64,000 bases of DNA from Acorus gramineus (GCA_030737835.1 CM060853.1:11094034-11158033), one strand, 5' to 3'; numbered from the stretch's first letter, positions 12,051 through 23,282 are shown. The notes: generated from the letters alone by a model not told the origin. Made by a program: numbers and translations.

Positions 12051-13425
12051 GTCTACATAGGATTGATAAATATGGATATCATCATCAATAATAAATAAAA
12101 AACGTGGAAGAGGAGATTATTATTTGTACAGAAGAAGAGCAGATATTATATTTATTTTTTTGTTGGGTACTAGTGGACCGTTTTCGATGCTTCCACGTCA
12201 GATGGATGTGTCATATTATGTGGGTAATGTTGAAATTTAACAAACTTTTGACCAACTCCTTTTTTTTTTTTTTTTTTTTTTTTTGGAAAATGTTGGGGGT
12301 GAAACTGTGCAAGAGTATCACTTCGGACTCATTTGACAAGATGACGAGAGATGAGATAAGGGATAATTATAACACATCTTATCAATTAAATTGTACAATT
12401 AATTATTGGATTCGTGTGTTATTCTTCTATTGATTCCAATCAAGTCCGGGGTTGATCAGTACAATGAATATTTAATCTTGATCAAACCTAAGGTTGAGTA
12501 GATCCAATTAGAGAGTGGCACTTGTATTCAAAAATTGGGTATGCAGTTCATTCATAGGCTTTGTGTGGTTCAATTCATAGACTGTGCAGTTCGATGCTAA
12601 CCGGATTGATCAAAGTGAGTCATGACTCATGATTGGATCCGGACTAATTAAGAAAATTAACATAGGCTATGACATGTTAATAAGGAAAAATACAAAAAAA
12701 TAATTTTATTTATTTATTTTGCAAGAATAAATTTTGATAGTTAACTTAAGTTATGATAAAGTTTGACAACTATTTTAGAGGGGTGCTGAAATTTCTTATT
12801 AAGACTTATATATGACAGTAAATAAAAATATCATTCTATGTCATTTTAAATGATTTATCTGACCTAACACTCTTGCACATATTCTAAAAATTGTCACATA
12901 TACCATATCACACATACATTTTCCATACTTATTCGTAAACACAAACTATTTATACAGGAAAATAGTTGTTATTTAAAAATTTATAAACTTTTATCCATCT
13001 CTTATCCATTACTTATCTTCATTTTATTCAAGGAGAATCAAACAATATAAAAGTTCACTTTTACATCTTTAGATGTGAATAACTGAAAAGGGAAACAAAC
13101 AATTTTTTTTATTCTACGTGAATTATTATCAATCATGGTATAGTTATCAAGGATGAATAACTTTATGTCACACTCTAAATCAAGTTTAATGTGAATGTGT
13201 ATAATGCGCATATATTGAGATATGTAAAATATTAAAAATATTATAATATATAAACATAATAGATATTATGAAAATTATAATTTATATATAACCAATATTG
13301 AGGGTAATAAGATACATAATGTTTGTCAGTGTGTGTGTATCTAGTTTGCGTGTTTATAGTGTATGCTAAAATTATATGTATATGTTTAGATAGACTCCCT
13401 ATTTAGATATGCATGCAGTCTATGC
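12051..13425. other. Intergenic DNA with repeat fragments, no gene
   Basis: There is a poly-T run at 12259-12284. The piece around 12385-12410 (TTGTACAATTAATTATTGG) is shared with 6140-6160 (TTGTACAATTAATTATTAG), and both continue with related CAGTTC/AGTTCAAT sequence, so a diverged dispersed repeat spans about 12360-12620. 12960-13180 is another relative of the 34453-34982 MITE family, ending ATAGTTATCAAGGATGAATA. The open frame at 12104-12433 is not convincing. Confidence 0.45.
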
Positions 13426-13434
13426 AGTTGCATA

Positions 13435-14264
13435 GGGCGCGCGTCTATCTCCACCAAGTATTCCCACCAATAAAAAAAAAAAAAAAACGGTATTTTTTCT
13501 ATTCCCACCGATCTAGCCAGGTCGACCAAATTTGATCGTCATTTTAAGTTTCCGGCGACCGAACTTGGTCGTCATTTCATATTTTGGGTGACCTAACTTG
13601 GTCGCCATTTCAGGTTTTGGGCGACCGAACTTGGTCGAACAAAATTTGTAATAAAGTTTTTAATTTTTTTTCTTAGAAACTTAATCCCATGACGTGTATT
13701 CTCCTTGGATCTTTCATGCCATTCCAAGTTTGAGTTGTAACGTAGGGAGAATCAATTATTATTCTTAAATGTAGAACATAAGAACAATTTTTTACATAAG
13801 TGACAGATAAATTTTTAAAAGCTAAATATAAAATGTGTTTGGATCAACTGGTAGGTTTTTTTTATTTTTAAACAAAGAATCCGCTTAACTACGAATTCAA
13901 ACGAAGCTTAAAAATGATATATATTTGTCTAATAAGATATTTTTCTATAAAAATTTGAATTAATTGAAAGTATACCTACTTACATTTTTTTCAGTCCCTT
14001 AGCTGTTATTTGGATAAAAGAATAAATGTAGAATATGATGGATAAACCCAAAAATTTATTTGTTTACAAAGAACATGTAAATATAATTTTGGACCCTATT
14101 CGACTAATTTCGGTCGCCCAAAACATGAAATGACGACTAAGTTCAGTTGTCCAAAACCTAAAATGGCAACCAAGTTCGGTCGACCTGGATTGGTGGGAAC
14201 AGCCAAACACTGATTTTTTTTTATGGTGGGTTAAGTGAAACGTTTGGTAGGGATAGCGACGCCC
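13435..14264. mobile_element. Mutator-like TIR element with repeats in its termini
   Basis: Long inverted termini start GGGCG and carry CCACCAATAAAA followed by blocks of CGACCGAACTTGGTCG type. The left terminus has about three and a half tandem units of roughly 33 bp (13515-13640). The right terminus has the inverse at 14095-14195. The flanks are AGTTGCATA (13426-13434) and AGCCGCATA (14265-14273), a candidate 9-bp target duplication with two differences. Length 830 bp and non-coding. A 9-bp duplication with long termini is typical of Mutator-like elements. Confidence 0.7.
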
Positions 14265-14273
14265 AGCCGCATA

Positions 14274-15183
14274 TACGGCCGCATATGCGGTTTGGTCATC
14301 GGACCAAACCACATAAGGCCATGCGATCTAATATGCGGGTCCACATTATGTGGCAGCACAATTTTTTTTTTTTTTTTTTTCGGAGAGCTCGTAAAGACTT
14401 GAACATAATATATATTTTAGGTTGTTTTTATTTTATTGAAGGGTTAGTGCCAATGCTTTCTATTGGATACTAGGGTTGCTTTGAAAGCTTTAATAACTTG
14501 GAAATTTTTTTTATTCTCATTCAATATTACTATTATTTTTCTTACTTTCTATTTTTCTAAACATCTCGGTGGGTTCAGTTCCCTATCCACCATAAACTAT
14601 ACATGTAGATTTATTTTTATTGTTCAAATATTTTTTCTATTTCGTGATCAAAGAATTATGTTGTGACTTGTGAATTAGTATCACATTTACATATTTATCT
14701 TGGTATTTATTGTTTGAAATTAATTATCATATATTTTTATTAATAAAAATATAAAATCGTATATTGTCCCCCATACTACATATACTCTATGAGATAATTT
14801 AGCCTCACGAGCAAAACGCATACTGCATTTGTAAACACTGATCGGCATTGAATATACATGTGTTCGTATAGATGTATATAGTTTTTGTGTATATTTTTTA
14901 TTTTCAACTTTAAATTTAAATTTTTAACTTTAAAGCTTAAATTTTAAAGCTATAAATTTAATATTTTAAATTAAATTTTAAGTTTTTAACAGTAAAAAGT
15001 AAGTTTAAAATAAAAAATTAAATCAAATATTTTTTTTAAAAAGTAGCAAGCTCACTGGTCAGCTCGGCCGACTAGGCCCAGACCGTCAAGCAGGCACGAT
15101 GGGCCGTGCTAGGCCAAGGGCTTTTTTGCTCGGTCCAGCATGGCCTAGCTTGGCACTGCTCTTTTTACACCTTTACATTCAGC
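14274..15183. other. Intergenic DNA, no gene seen
   Basis: AT-rich, with a 17-bp poly-T near 14364-14380. At 15055-15165 a GC-rich patch has repeated GGGCCGTGCTAGGCC / GGCCTAGCTTGGC motifs, which look like a transposon edge, but the element cannot be delimited. Confidence 0.4.
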
Positions 15184-15960
15184 CATCTTGTAGTTTAATT
15201 AGGACCCACAGGGCTAATTGGCAATAGGTTAAGGTTTTGATGATAAATTATCTTAATTTTAGAGGATAAAAAATTTATTTATTTTGTTTAAATTTATATT
15301 TATCAAAATTGGGATAAAAAATAGAATAAATTTAGACATCTTGTAGCTTAACTAGGACCCTTACCCCCCGTTTGGGTAACGGTTAAGCGATAAGGGTGGT
15401 ATAAGAATGGATAGGGAAAATAGCTGTTTTTTTTGCAGAGTATAACTTGGTATTACTAAGCCAGTTTAAACGAGTATAAGAAAGTATAATAATTTTAAGT
15501 AACCCTTATGATAAGCTATACTCAGTTTATCTATTCCCATGGATAAGTGGGGCCCACCTACAAATAAAAAAAATATATATCTTATCACATCAAATCACTT
15601 ATCAACACCTCTTATATATCAATAGGACGTACATGTCAAATCAACTTTTTATACTTTATTTATATTTTATTATTCATCAATCAAACAACTCAACCTTTAT
15701 TCTTGCATTTTTCAATGAGAATAAAAAAAAAACGCAACCAAACAGAAAATCTCTTATTCATGTAGTTGTTATCTATACTAGCATAGTTATCTATCCAGAA
15801 CAACTTAATTCTTCAATCCAAACAGGGCAGGGCTAATTTGGCAATATGTTAAGGTTTTGATGATTAGTTATCCAAATTTTAGGGGGATAAAAAGTTCATC
15901 TATTTTGTTCAAATTTACATTTGTCAAAATTGGGATAAAAAAGGGGATAAATGCTATCAA
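15184..15960. repeat. 153-bp tandem duplication, second copy split by a MITE
   Basis: The sequence from CATCTTGTAGTTTAATTAGG (15184) recurs at 15337 as CATCTTGTAGCTTAACTAGG. The second copy is interrupted after AGGACCC by a MITE (15364-15827) and resumes at GGGCTAATTTGGCAATATG. The unit belongs to the same dispersed family as 32620-32870 and 60290-60545. Confidence 0.65.
15364..15827. mobile_element. MITE with CCCCGTTTGG termini
   Basis: The element starts CCCCCCGTTTGGGTAACGG and ends AATCCAAACAGGG, giving short inverted ends. The empty site is visible in the upstream tandem copy (ACCCACAGGGCTAATTGG). The interior shares TCAATGAGAATAAA and GTTGTTATCTAT blocks with the family at 34453-34982. 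A target duplication is not clear. Confidence 0.6.
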
Positions 15961-16105
15961 TCACAGCCTTTAGGTAGGACAAGATATCCACATTTTCATT
16001 TCAAAATTGGGACAATTGTCTGCAGTTTATCCTGTTTCTTTTTAATACCAAACATAAATAAGTTGTCCTCCATAATTATCTATTATACCTCTCTTTATCC
16101 CCATG
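15840..16105. repeat. Dispersed repeat (copies at 32620 and 60290)
   Basis: The order CAAAATTGGGATAAA, CATTTTCATTTCAAAATTGG, GACAATTGTCTGCAGTTTAT appears inverted at 60290-60545 and at 32620-32870. It overlaps the tail of the 153-bp duplication. Probably a MITE; termini not resolved. Confidence 0.5.
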
Positions 16106-16120
16106 CCAAACTATCTCTTA

Positions 16121-16338
16121 TGATCCGTTTGGGACCACGTTTTTCCCACGACAATGTTGCAAACACCACCAACGCATTAGACACATCCAAATGAAATTTT
16201 CGCTTCTGCGTTTCCCTTTGGGTGGTGGCCATTGAAGGCAGTTTTTGTTGAATTTTAGAACGCGTTTGAACAACGTTTTTCGAAACGTGGGTTGTGTTTT
16301 TTAACACCGCCTCCCATACCACCGAGCCAAATGGATCC
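16121..16338. mobile_element. Tourist-type (PIF/Harbinger) MITE
   Basis: The ends are TGATCCGTTTGGG and GCCAAATGGATCC, imperfect inverted repeats. TTA flanks both sides (16118-16120 and 16339-16341), the 3-bp duplication typical of PIF/Harbinger elements. Length 218 bp, non-coding. Confidence 0.7.
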
Positions 16339-16467
16339 TTAATGCGAATCCCTCACTTGAGTACTAATAAAAATTCAGGGATCCAAACTGGATTCCATCT
16401 CCCTCACTATGTCCTAACTTATTACATGGCAGGTTAGACAAAGAACTTTTTTCCCTTTAAAATAATG

Positions 16468-16905
16468 TGTAGGAGCTCAATTCTGTCACACCTTAGGATC
16501 CATTTAAAAGGCCATATCGCATCGGCCGATGACCTTGGGCCATAAACACAACAGAAGGGTATCCCCTTCACAAAGAAGAAAAAGGATGGAGAGAGAGAGG
16601 GGGGGGGGGGGGGGGCAGAGTCTTCTTCTTCTTTTCTAAAAAAGAGAACCCTAGACCCAAGCTTGAAATCCCATTTTAATGGAGATTGGGCTTCACCGTC
16701 GAAGGTTCTCACAAAAAAGGAACTACGTGTGGCTTGATCCTTCAAAAAGGGTACGTAGGCGATTTACATCAGGTTCAGTCCAGAAAATCTCGTCAATCTC
16801 TCCACGGCGGACCCTAATAGTCGTCTCTTCGTGGATCTACTCAAACCAAGCCTGGACCATTCTCAAGTCCGACCCATTTAAGGAGGAGGACTTTTTTACC
16901 TCCCA
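16468..16905 (+). repeat. 5' LTR
   Basis: Starts TGTAGGAGCTCAATTCTGTC and ends ACCTCCCA just before the PBS. Compared with the 3' LTR it lacks about 92 bp after GGGCCATAAACA, between two ATAAACA-like repeats. A poly-G run is at 16599-16615. Confidence 0.85.
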
Positions 16906-16909
16906 TAAA

Positions 16910-16924
16910 TGGCGCCGTCTGTGG
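16910..16924 (+). other. Primer-binding site
   Basis: TGGCGCCGTCTGTGG begins four nt after the 5' LTR. The leading TGGCGCCGT is complementary to the 3' end of a plant tRNA of the tRNA-Asp type used by several plant gypsy elements. The tRNA assignment is from memory of the family. Confidence 0.65.
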
Positions 16925-17189
16925 GACACGGGACAAAAAGGCGTTTCCCTAAACAGGATCTGAAAGAGATGGTGAAAATGAGGAGGGAAACATATTGATT
17001 GGGTTTCAAAGATGAGGTGATGCTGGGGGCATGACCCCCTTCTATCTCTGAAGTCTCAGATGAGACATCCCAATGAAGAAAGGCAAATCTTGAGGAAGAC
17101 CACCATATCAGATCAACCTCTACCTCCTCTTGTAGCTGAAGAAGAAGCGCTTGAGAGAAGAGGTCACGTGTAGCCAAGGAAGCCATCTT
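16925..17189 (+). other. Retrotransposon leader, no readable gag
   Basis: Between the PBS and the repeat array is about 265 bp with a short start-like ATGGTGAAAATGAGGAGGG, but the frame soon closes. It may be the relic of a leader or gag start. Confidence 0.35.
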
Positions 17190-18500
17190 TTCAGGTATTC
17201 CCTGCAAGTCACCTTCTCTGTTGTTCCCTGCAGGGCACCTTTGCTGATCATCCCAGCAGACTAGGTCTTCTTTGCTGGGCACCTCTTTCTGGTTTTCCTT
17301 GTAGGGCAACTTTTTTGGTCTTCCTAGCATACCAGGTCTTCCCTGCAGGGCACCTTTTCTGGTATTTCCTGCAGACCACCTTTTCTGGTCTTCCCTGCAG
17401 ACCACCTTTTCTGGTCTTCCCTGCAGACTAGGTCTTCCCTGCAGGCACCTTATCTAGTCTTCCTGACAGACCAGATCTTCCTTGCAGTGCACCTTTTCTG
17501 GTCTTCCATGTACACCAGGTCTTCCATGCAGGCTACCTTTTTTGGTATTCCCTACAGGTCACCTTTTCTAGTCTTCCCTACAGAATAGGTCTTCCCTGCA
17601 GGCTACCATTTCTGGTCTTCCCTGCAAGCCACATTTTCTGGTCTTCCCTGCAAGCCACATTTTCTGGTCTTCCCTGCAGAGCACCTTTTCTGGTCTTCCC
17701 AGCAGACCAGGTCTTCCTTGCAGTCCACCTTTTCTAGTTTTCCTACACCTTTTTTGGTCTTCCCAACAGACCAGGTCTTCCCTACAGGCCACCTTTCCTG
17801 GTCTTCCCAGCATACTAGGCTTTCCCTGTAGGGCACCTTTTCTGGTCTTCCATGTATACCAGGTCTTCCATGCAGGACACCTTTTCTAGTCTTCCTTGCA
17901 GGGCACCTTTTCCGGTCTTCCTTGTAGACCAGATCTTTCCTACAGGCCACCCCTTCAGGTCTTCCCAATAGACCACCTCTTCAGGTCTTCCTAATGGGTC
18001 ATCTCTTCAGGTCTTCCCAATGGACCATCTCTCGAGGTCTTCTCTTCAGGCCATCTCTTTAGATCTTCTCAATGGACCACCTCTTCAGGTCTTCCCAATG
18101 GACCATCTCTTCAGGTCTTCCCAATTGACCATCTCTTTAGGTCTACTCTTTAGGCCATCTCTTTAGGTCATCTCAATGGACCACCTCTTCAGGTCTTCCC
18201 AATGGACCATCTCTTCAGGTCATCCCAATGGACCATCTCTCTAGGTCTTCTCTTTAGGTCTTCTCAATGGACCATCTCTTTAGGTCTTCTCTTCATGCCA
18301 TTTCTTCAAACCATCTCTTCAGGTGTTCTCAACGGACCACCTCTTCAGGTCTTCTCAATGGACCATCTCTTTAGGTTTTCTCTTCAGGCCATCTCTTCAG
18401 ATCTTATCAACAGACCACCTCTTCAGGTCTTCTCAACAGACCACCTCATTAGGTTTTCTCAATGGGCCATCTCTTCAGGCCACCTCTTCAAATCCCCTCT
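17190..18500 (+). repeat. 26-bp-unit tandem array
   Basis: Dozens of diverged units of about 24-27 bp. The first part reads ACCTTTTCTGGTCTTCCCTG plus CAGG; the second part drifts to CATCTCTTCAGGTCTTCCC plus AATGGAC. The gradual change shows local spread of variants. The long open frames on both strands here arise from the repeat itself. Confidence 0.85.
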
Positions 18501-18589
18501 ACGAGCCATCTATTTTGGAGCGAAGGACAACACCCATTTCAACATCAATGCACGCACTCTACCGTCCAAGCAGGAAAAGATGGCGCGCT

Positions 18590-19290
18590 CACATTAAGCT
18601 ACACCCATCTGTTATGGACTTTAGGTCACGCATACAAACAAGTCGTACTCGTCCATCCTGAAATAAGATGTGACGCACACCTTAAGCCGCACCCATCTAT
18701 TATGGACTCGAGGTCGTGCATACAAACAAGTCGTACTCGTCCATCCTGAAATAAGAGATGACGCACACCTTAAGCCGCACCCATCTGTTATGGACTCGAG
18801 GTCGCACATACAAATAAGTCATACTCGTCCATCCTGGAATAAGAGGTGACACACACCTTAAGCCGCACCCATCTGTTATCGACTCGAGGTCGCGCATACA
18901 AACAAGTCGTACTTGTCCATCCTGGAATAAGAGGTGACGCACACCTTAAGCCGCACCTATCTGTTATGGACTCGAGGTCGTGCATACAAACAAGTCATAC
19001 TCGTCCATCCCAGAATAAGATGTGATGTACACCTTAAGCTGCACCCATCTATTATGGACTCGAGGTCGTGCATACAAACAAGTCGTACTCGTCCATCGCG
19101 GAATAAGAGGTGACGCACACCTTAAGCCGCACCCATCTACTATGGACTCGAGATCGTGCATACAAATAAGTCGTACTTGTCTATCTTGGAATAAGAGGTG
19201 ACGTACCCCTTAAGCCGTACCCATCTGTTATGAACCCGAGATCGCGCATACAAATAAGTCGTACTCATCCATCTCAGATTAAGAGGTTGC
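18590..19290 (+). repeat. 88-bp-unit tandem array, eight copies
   Basis: The phrase TATGGACTCGAGGTCG recurs at 18613, 18701, 18789, 18877, 18965, 19053, 19141 and 19229, steps of exactly 88 bp. Each unit also has CAAGTCGTACTCGTCCATC and CACACCTTAAGCCGCACCC. Copies are highly similar with scattered changes, as in a young satellite. Confidence 0.9.
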
Positions 19291-19299
19291 GCACACTTC

Positions 19300-19800
19300 C
19301 TCACAAGTCACCTATTCAGGTCTTCCCTGCAGGTCATCTATTTAGGTCTTCCTTGCATGTCACCCTGCAAGTCAACCTTTCAGGTCTTCCCTGCAGGTCA
19401 CCTTTTCAGGTCTTCCCTGCAGGTCACCTTTTCAGGTCTTCCCTGCAGGTCACCTTTCCAGGTCTTTCCCTTCCCTGCAGATCACCTAATCGGGTCTTTC
19501 CTGTAGGTCACCTTTTCAAGTCTTCCTTGTAGGTCATCTATTCAGGTCTTCCCTACAGGTCACCTATTCAGGTCTTCCCTGCAGGTCACATTTTCAGGTC
19601 TTCCCTGCATGTCATTTATTCAGGTCTTCCTTGCATGTCACCTATTCAGGTCTTCCCTGCAGTTACTTTTTCAGGTCTTCCCTGCAGGTCACCTTTTCAG
19701 GTATTCCCTGTAGGTTATCTATTATGGTCTTCCACGCAAATCAGGTCTTCAGGTCTTCCCTATAGGTCATCTATTCTGGTCTTCCCTATAAATCAAGTCT
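19300..19800 (+). repeat. Second block of the 26-bp array
   Basis: Units of GTCACCTTTTCAGGTCTTCC plus CTGCAG, about 26 bp, resume after the 88-bp array. This block is related to 17190-18500, so the 88-bp array is embedded within the 26-bp family. Confidence 0.8.
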
Positions 19801-19997
19801 TCCACGTTAAAATCAGAAAGAAATAGAAAAGCGTCATCTCGACAAAAGTCAAATGAGGATTTAGCAGGCAAGGTCTCAATGTTTGATCTTCTGCTCTTCT
19901 GATCCTCAAAAGAGCAAGAGTCTAAAGATCTGGTCTAATCATTAAGAGGACATCCCTTAAGTCTATTCTTCTACTCTCTTGGTCCCCGAAAGATCAG

Positions 19998-20008
19998 AAA
20001 AGGGGGCA
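19998..20008 (+). other. Polypurine tract
   Basis: AAAAGGGGGCA lies two bases before the 3' LTR, the expected plus-strand priming site. Confidence 0.75.
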
Positions 20009-20010
20009 TT

Positions 20011-20528
20011 TGTAGAAGCCCAATTCTGTCACATCTTAGGATCCATTTAAAAGGCCATATCGCATCGGCCGATGACCTTGGGCCATAAACAAAACACCAT
20101 TTCAGGATGGCCAGGAGAGGATTCTATCCCATGATATACTTATACCTCAATGACAATAGGCACACCCTCTTTCACTATAAACAGAAAGGTATCCCCTTCA
20201 CAAAGAAGAAAAAGGATGGAGAGAGAGGGGGGGGGGGGGGGGCAGAGTCTTTTTCTTCTTTTCCAAAAAAGAGAACCCTAGACCCAAGCTTGAAATCTCA
20301 TTTTAATGGAATTGGGCTTCATCGTCGAAGGTTCTCGTCAAAAAGGAACTACGTGTGGCTTGATCCCTCAAAAAGGGTACGTAGGAGATTTACATCAGGT
20401 TCACTCCAGACAAACCTCGTCAATCCCTCCACGGTGGACCCTAATCATTGTCTCTTCGCGGATCTGCTCAAACCAAGCCCGGACCGTCCTCGAGTCCGGT
20501 TCATTCAAGGAGGAGGACATTTTTGCCT
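20011..20528 (+). repeat. 3' LTR
   Basis: Starts TGTAGAAGCCCAATTCTGTC. It holds the about 92 bp missing from the 5' LTR, including a CACTATAAACAG TATA-like box. It ends in ATTTTTGCCT; the last few bases expected from the 5' LTR (CCCA) are absent, because another element begins there. Confidence 0.8.
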
Positions 20529-20530
20529 AG

Positions 20531-21409
20531 AGTGCTGTTACACTCAATTTTTTTCTGAGTCCAAAACGCAGTCCTATATACCACGTTAGAAATCAGTGAA
20601 ACATATACCTCGTTTGATGTTGTATATACCACATTAAATATTTTTTTACATTTACTAAAAATAGATTCATTCAACTCGAAATGAAGCAATATACACTTTT
20701 TATCAAAGCATATACCTCATTAGATGATGTTTACTATTTAAAAAATAAATAAAAACATGTGAGGTATGAGTTTTTGTTAGTGAATATGAGTCTAACATTT
20801 TCCTTTTACCTCCCTCATAATGTATATTTTGTTCATTGGAGTGTATATATTATTTTTTTATTATTACAAATACATGTAATCATAGAAGTGTATATCTTAT
20901 ATATAATTCAAAACACAAAGTACTACCTCTAACATTTTCCATATGAATTTCTCTTCAATATATAGCACAACGATAAAAAAGGATCAATGAAAATTCACAT
21001 ATGATTCCTCTAAAATCTTTATAAAGTTGGAAAAAATCTGTTTAGTGTAACAGAAATCTATATAATTGCAACAAAAGTTACTCATGTTAGCAAAAGCTAG
21101 ATATCAATTTGGTCTCTTAAAAAAATGGAAAATATTAGACTCAGTAACATTCACCAATAAAAACTCAAGCCTCACATATTTTTATTTTTTTAAAATAGTA
21201 AACATAATCTAATGAGGTATATACTTTGATAAAATGTGTATATCGCTCAATTTCAAATTAAATGAACCCATTTTTAATAATTGTAAGAAAATATTTAATG
21301 TGATATATGCAATATTTAACAGGTATATGCTTCATTGGATTTCTAAAGTGTTATATAGGAGTATAGGACTATATTTTGAACTAAGAAAAAAACTGAGTGT
21401 AACAACACT
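20531..21409. mobile_element. TIR element with about 285-bp inverted ends
   Basis: Left arm 20531-20815 and right arm 21122-21409 are inverted copies of roughly 80 percent identity by eye. They start AGTGCTGTTACACTCA and AGTGTTGTTACACTCA respectively. The middle is about 300 bp and non-coding. Long inverted ends suggest a Mutator-like or foldback element. No matching target duplication was found at the edges. Fragments of the family occur at 6640-6800 and 63530-64000. Confidence 0.7.
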
Positions 21410-22358
21410 AGAAAAGTTGGGCGAGTTTAATGACAGTGGGGCCGGACTTGGGCTAGGGCTAAGTAATCTTGAGCCCTATTTTTTTTCTCTTTACTATTTT
21501 TGTATGTTAATCTGAAACTCTCCCATCATTGTATAATCGTGTATCAATAAAAAACAAAACTCTTCAACATTACACCATTTTTTCCTTCACATGTCTGTGT
21601 ATCAAAAGCATCTTCATGACTTTCACCTGTCTGTTTGGATAATCATGGATTTGGTTTGAGTTTTTAGTTGATTAGTTGTTTGATTTTTTATATATTTATG
21701 TTTATAAAAATTTATTTTACAGATTTTGCTATTTGCTCAATGGATAAATTTTTATAGAGAAAATCAATTATAAAACAAAAATTTTCTCTTACCAAAGAAA
21801 ATTATGGTGTTTTGATGGTTTATTTTTATTAATATTAATTTTTAAATAATCGTATTTATAAAAATTCTTGAAACCGTCACTGTACATCAACAGACTCGTG
21901 TTAAATGTGTATGTCATGTAAAACAAAAAATTAAATAATCTGTCTGAAATGTTTCACAAAGTGGGGACAATTTGGGTGAGGTTATCCCATCAACTTTATT
22001 CTAATGATTTGACCTAGCTAGAAGTGTAGTGGTAGACTTAAATTTTATTTTATTTTCTTGGGGTAGAGGCTTGGGCAAATTGCATGTACGTGTACCCTTC
22101 CAAAAATACTATATTTTCATGTATGCATACAAGAATATGATCAATTATACTATAACAAAAAATAAAAAAATTCCAGCATATGCAGTTGGAAAAAGTGGTG
22201 CACACAACATTGTGGACTGCTCCTAGTAGGCGTTAGTCTACCATCTGTTTTGCTGTTGACTTAAATATCTCATGTATTAATAGTGTCAAAAACTATATAT
22301 ATTGATCATTTAAATCTAATAAGAAAATTGATCAATTTGGAAAGCTGAGCCCACGTGA
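21410..22358. other. AT-rich intergenic DNA, no gene
   Basis: Starts with a G-rich patch (GGGGCCGGACTTGGGCTAGG). At 21640-21870 there is MITE-like sequence with TGTTTGGATAATCATGG. The open frame at 22029-22226 has no recognisable feature. Confidence 0.4.
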
Positions 22359-23063
22359 ATTATATAAAACAAGATATCATTATGTGTTAAAATGAAATGA
22401 TGATATTAGGTCAATTCATAAATAGACCTTTTAGTGGTGGTGTTGAACAGGAGATAATGATCACATCCAATCAAATTATTAAAGCGTGATTACAATGGTG
22501 AACGGGTGGCTTACCCGTTATTAGAGCGATGAACCAGAAAATGTTTATTTTTAAGAATTTTTAAATAATTATATAAATATGTTACAATGCGCGTTTATTT
22601 TTTTATTTTTTTACATTTTTAAACCCTCAAAATAGTGTTTTTGCTATTTTTATTAACTTTTTAAATTTTGAATATCTTTATCATAACAACTCGGATTTAA
22701 TCTTTATCAACTATGAAGATCTTCTAGGATCCTGTAGATTTAGTTATAACAAACTTCTGTTTTTACTATTTTTAGTAATCCTCTATTCTATGGTTTTCAG
22801 CTTTTGATTGATATAATTTTGAATTTTATTTCTCTTTTGAGAATTGCAAGTTTGTTTAAGGAACCCAACGCTTGTTGGATCTTTGCTTTAATATTTCATT
22901 GCGTTAGCTTATGTATGAACAATCACTTCACTTCTTATTAAAGAGAGAAAAAGACTTCATTTAAATGAGGTTTAACTGTTGAATAATGTTAACAACGATA
23001 TACAACTTATTGTTATATATAATAATCTCTCAACAGTAAGTTGTATATCACTTCAGAGATATC
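22359..23063 (+). repeat. Unclassified 0.7-kb repeat, copy 1
   Basis: Nearly identical to 28464-29148, from ATTATATAAAACAAGATATC to CACTTCAGAGATATC. Copy 2 lacks about 20 bp (GTTATTAGAGCGATGAACC) present here. No coding sequence and no clear inverted or direct ends were seen, so its class is unknown. In both places it lies directly beside LINE reverse-transcriptase sequence. Confidence 0.75.
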
Positions 23064-23100
23064 TAGTTAACAAGGAATCATTCAGAGGATAATGTTCTCA

Positions 23101-23282
23101 TGGCAACTAATAATAAATTGCCCGCGGGGAAGGCAAAACTACTCACTTCAGCAGGGCGTTTGGCACTCATTCGTTCAGTAGTATTGCAAGCAATTGCTCT
23201 ACATTCGATGCATGCAGTTAAGGTGGCAGTTGGAACTGCAGACTCGGTGGACGTGGGACGCTCTTATTGGGCGTGATTATAC
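23101..23282 (+). pseudogene. Chimeric LINE reverse-transcriptase fragment
   Basis: Begins like the RT C-terminal block at 29891 (TSAGRLALIRSVVLQAIAL), then switches within a few codons to sequence matching 29340-29402 (GACTCGGTGGA.GTGGGACG...GATTATAC). The two pieces are not adjacent in the longer LINE copy, so this is a recombined mosaic. It ends exactly where a TG-starting insertion begins. Confidence 0.7.

Larger units (their letters stand above)
16468..20528 (+). mobile_element. Non-autonomous Ty3/gypsy-like LTR retrotransposon
   Basis: Two related LTRs (16468-16905, 20011-20528) flank a primer-binding site, a polypurine tract and about 3.1 kb of interior. The interior has no gag, protease, RT or integrase motif in any frame. 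It is filled by two families of tandem repeat (26-bp and 88-bp units). The PBS (TGGCGCCGTCTGTGGGA) and PPT (AAAAGGGGGCA) are of the type seen in plant Ty3/gypsy elements, notably the Tat/Ogre group, whose 3' untranslated regions are known to breed tandem repeats. The class assignment is inference from PBS, PPT and repeats only. Short open frames inside are translations of the repeats and are not genes. Confidence 0.85.

Noticed and set aside
12104-12433. 110-codon frame upstream of MIOX
   Set aside because: Passes through a poly-T run coding a Phe stretch and a dispersed repeat; no family features.
17603-18661. Long open frames on both strands through the retrotransposon interior
   Set aside because: They are translations of the 26-bp and 88-bp repeats, with no domain and the same repeating peptides in several frames.
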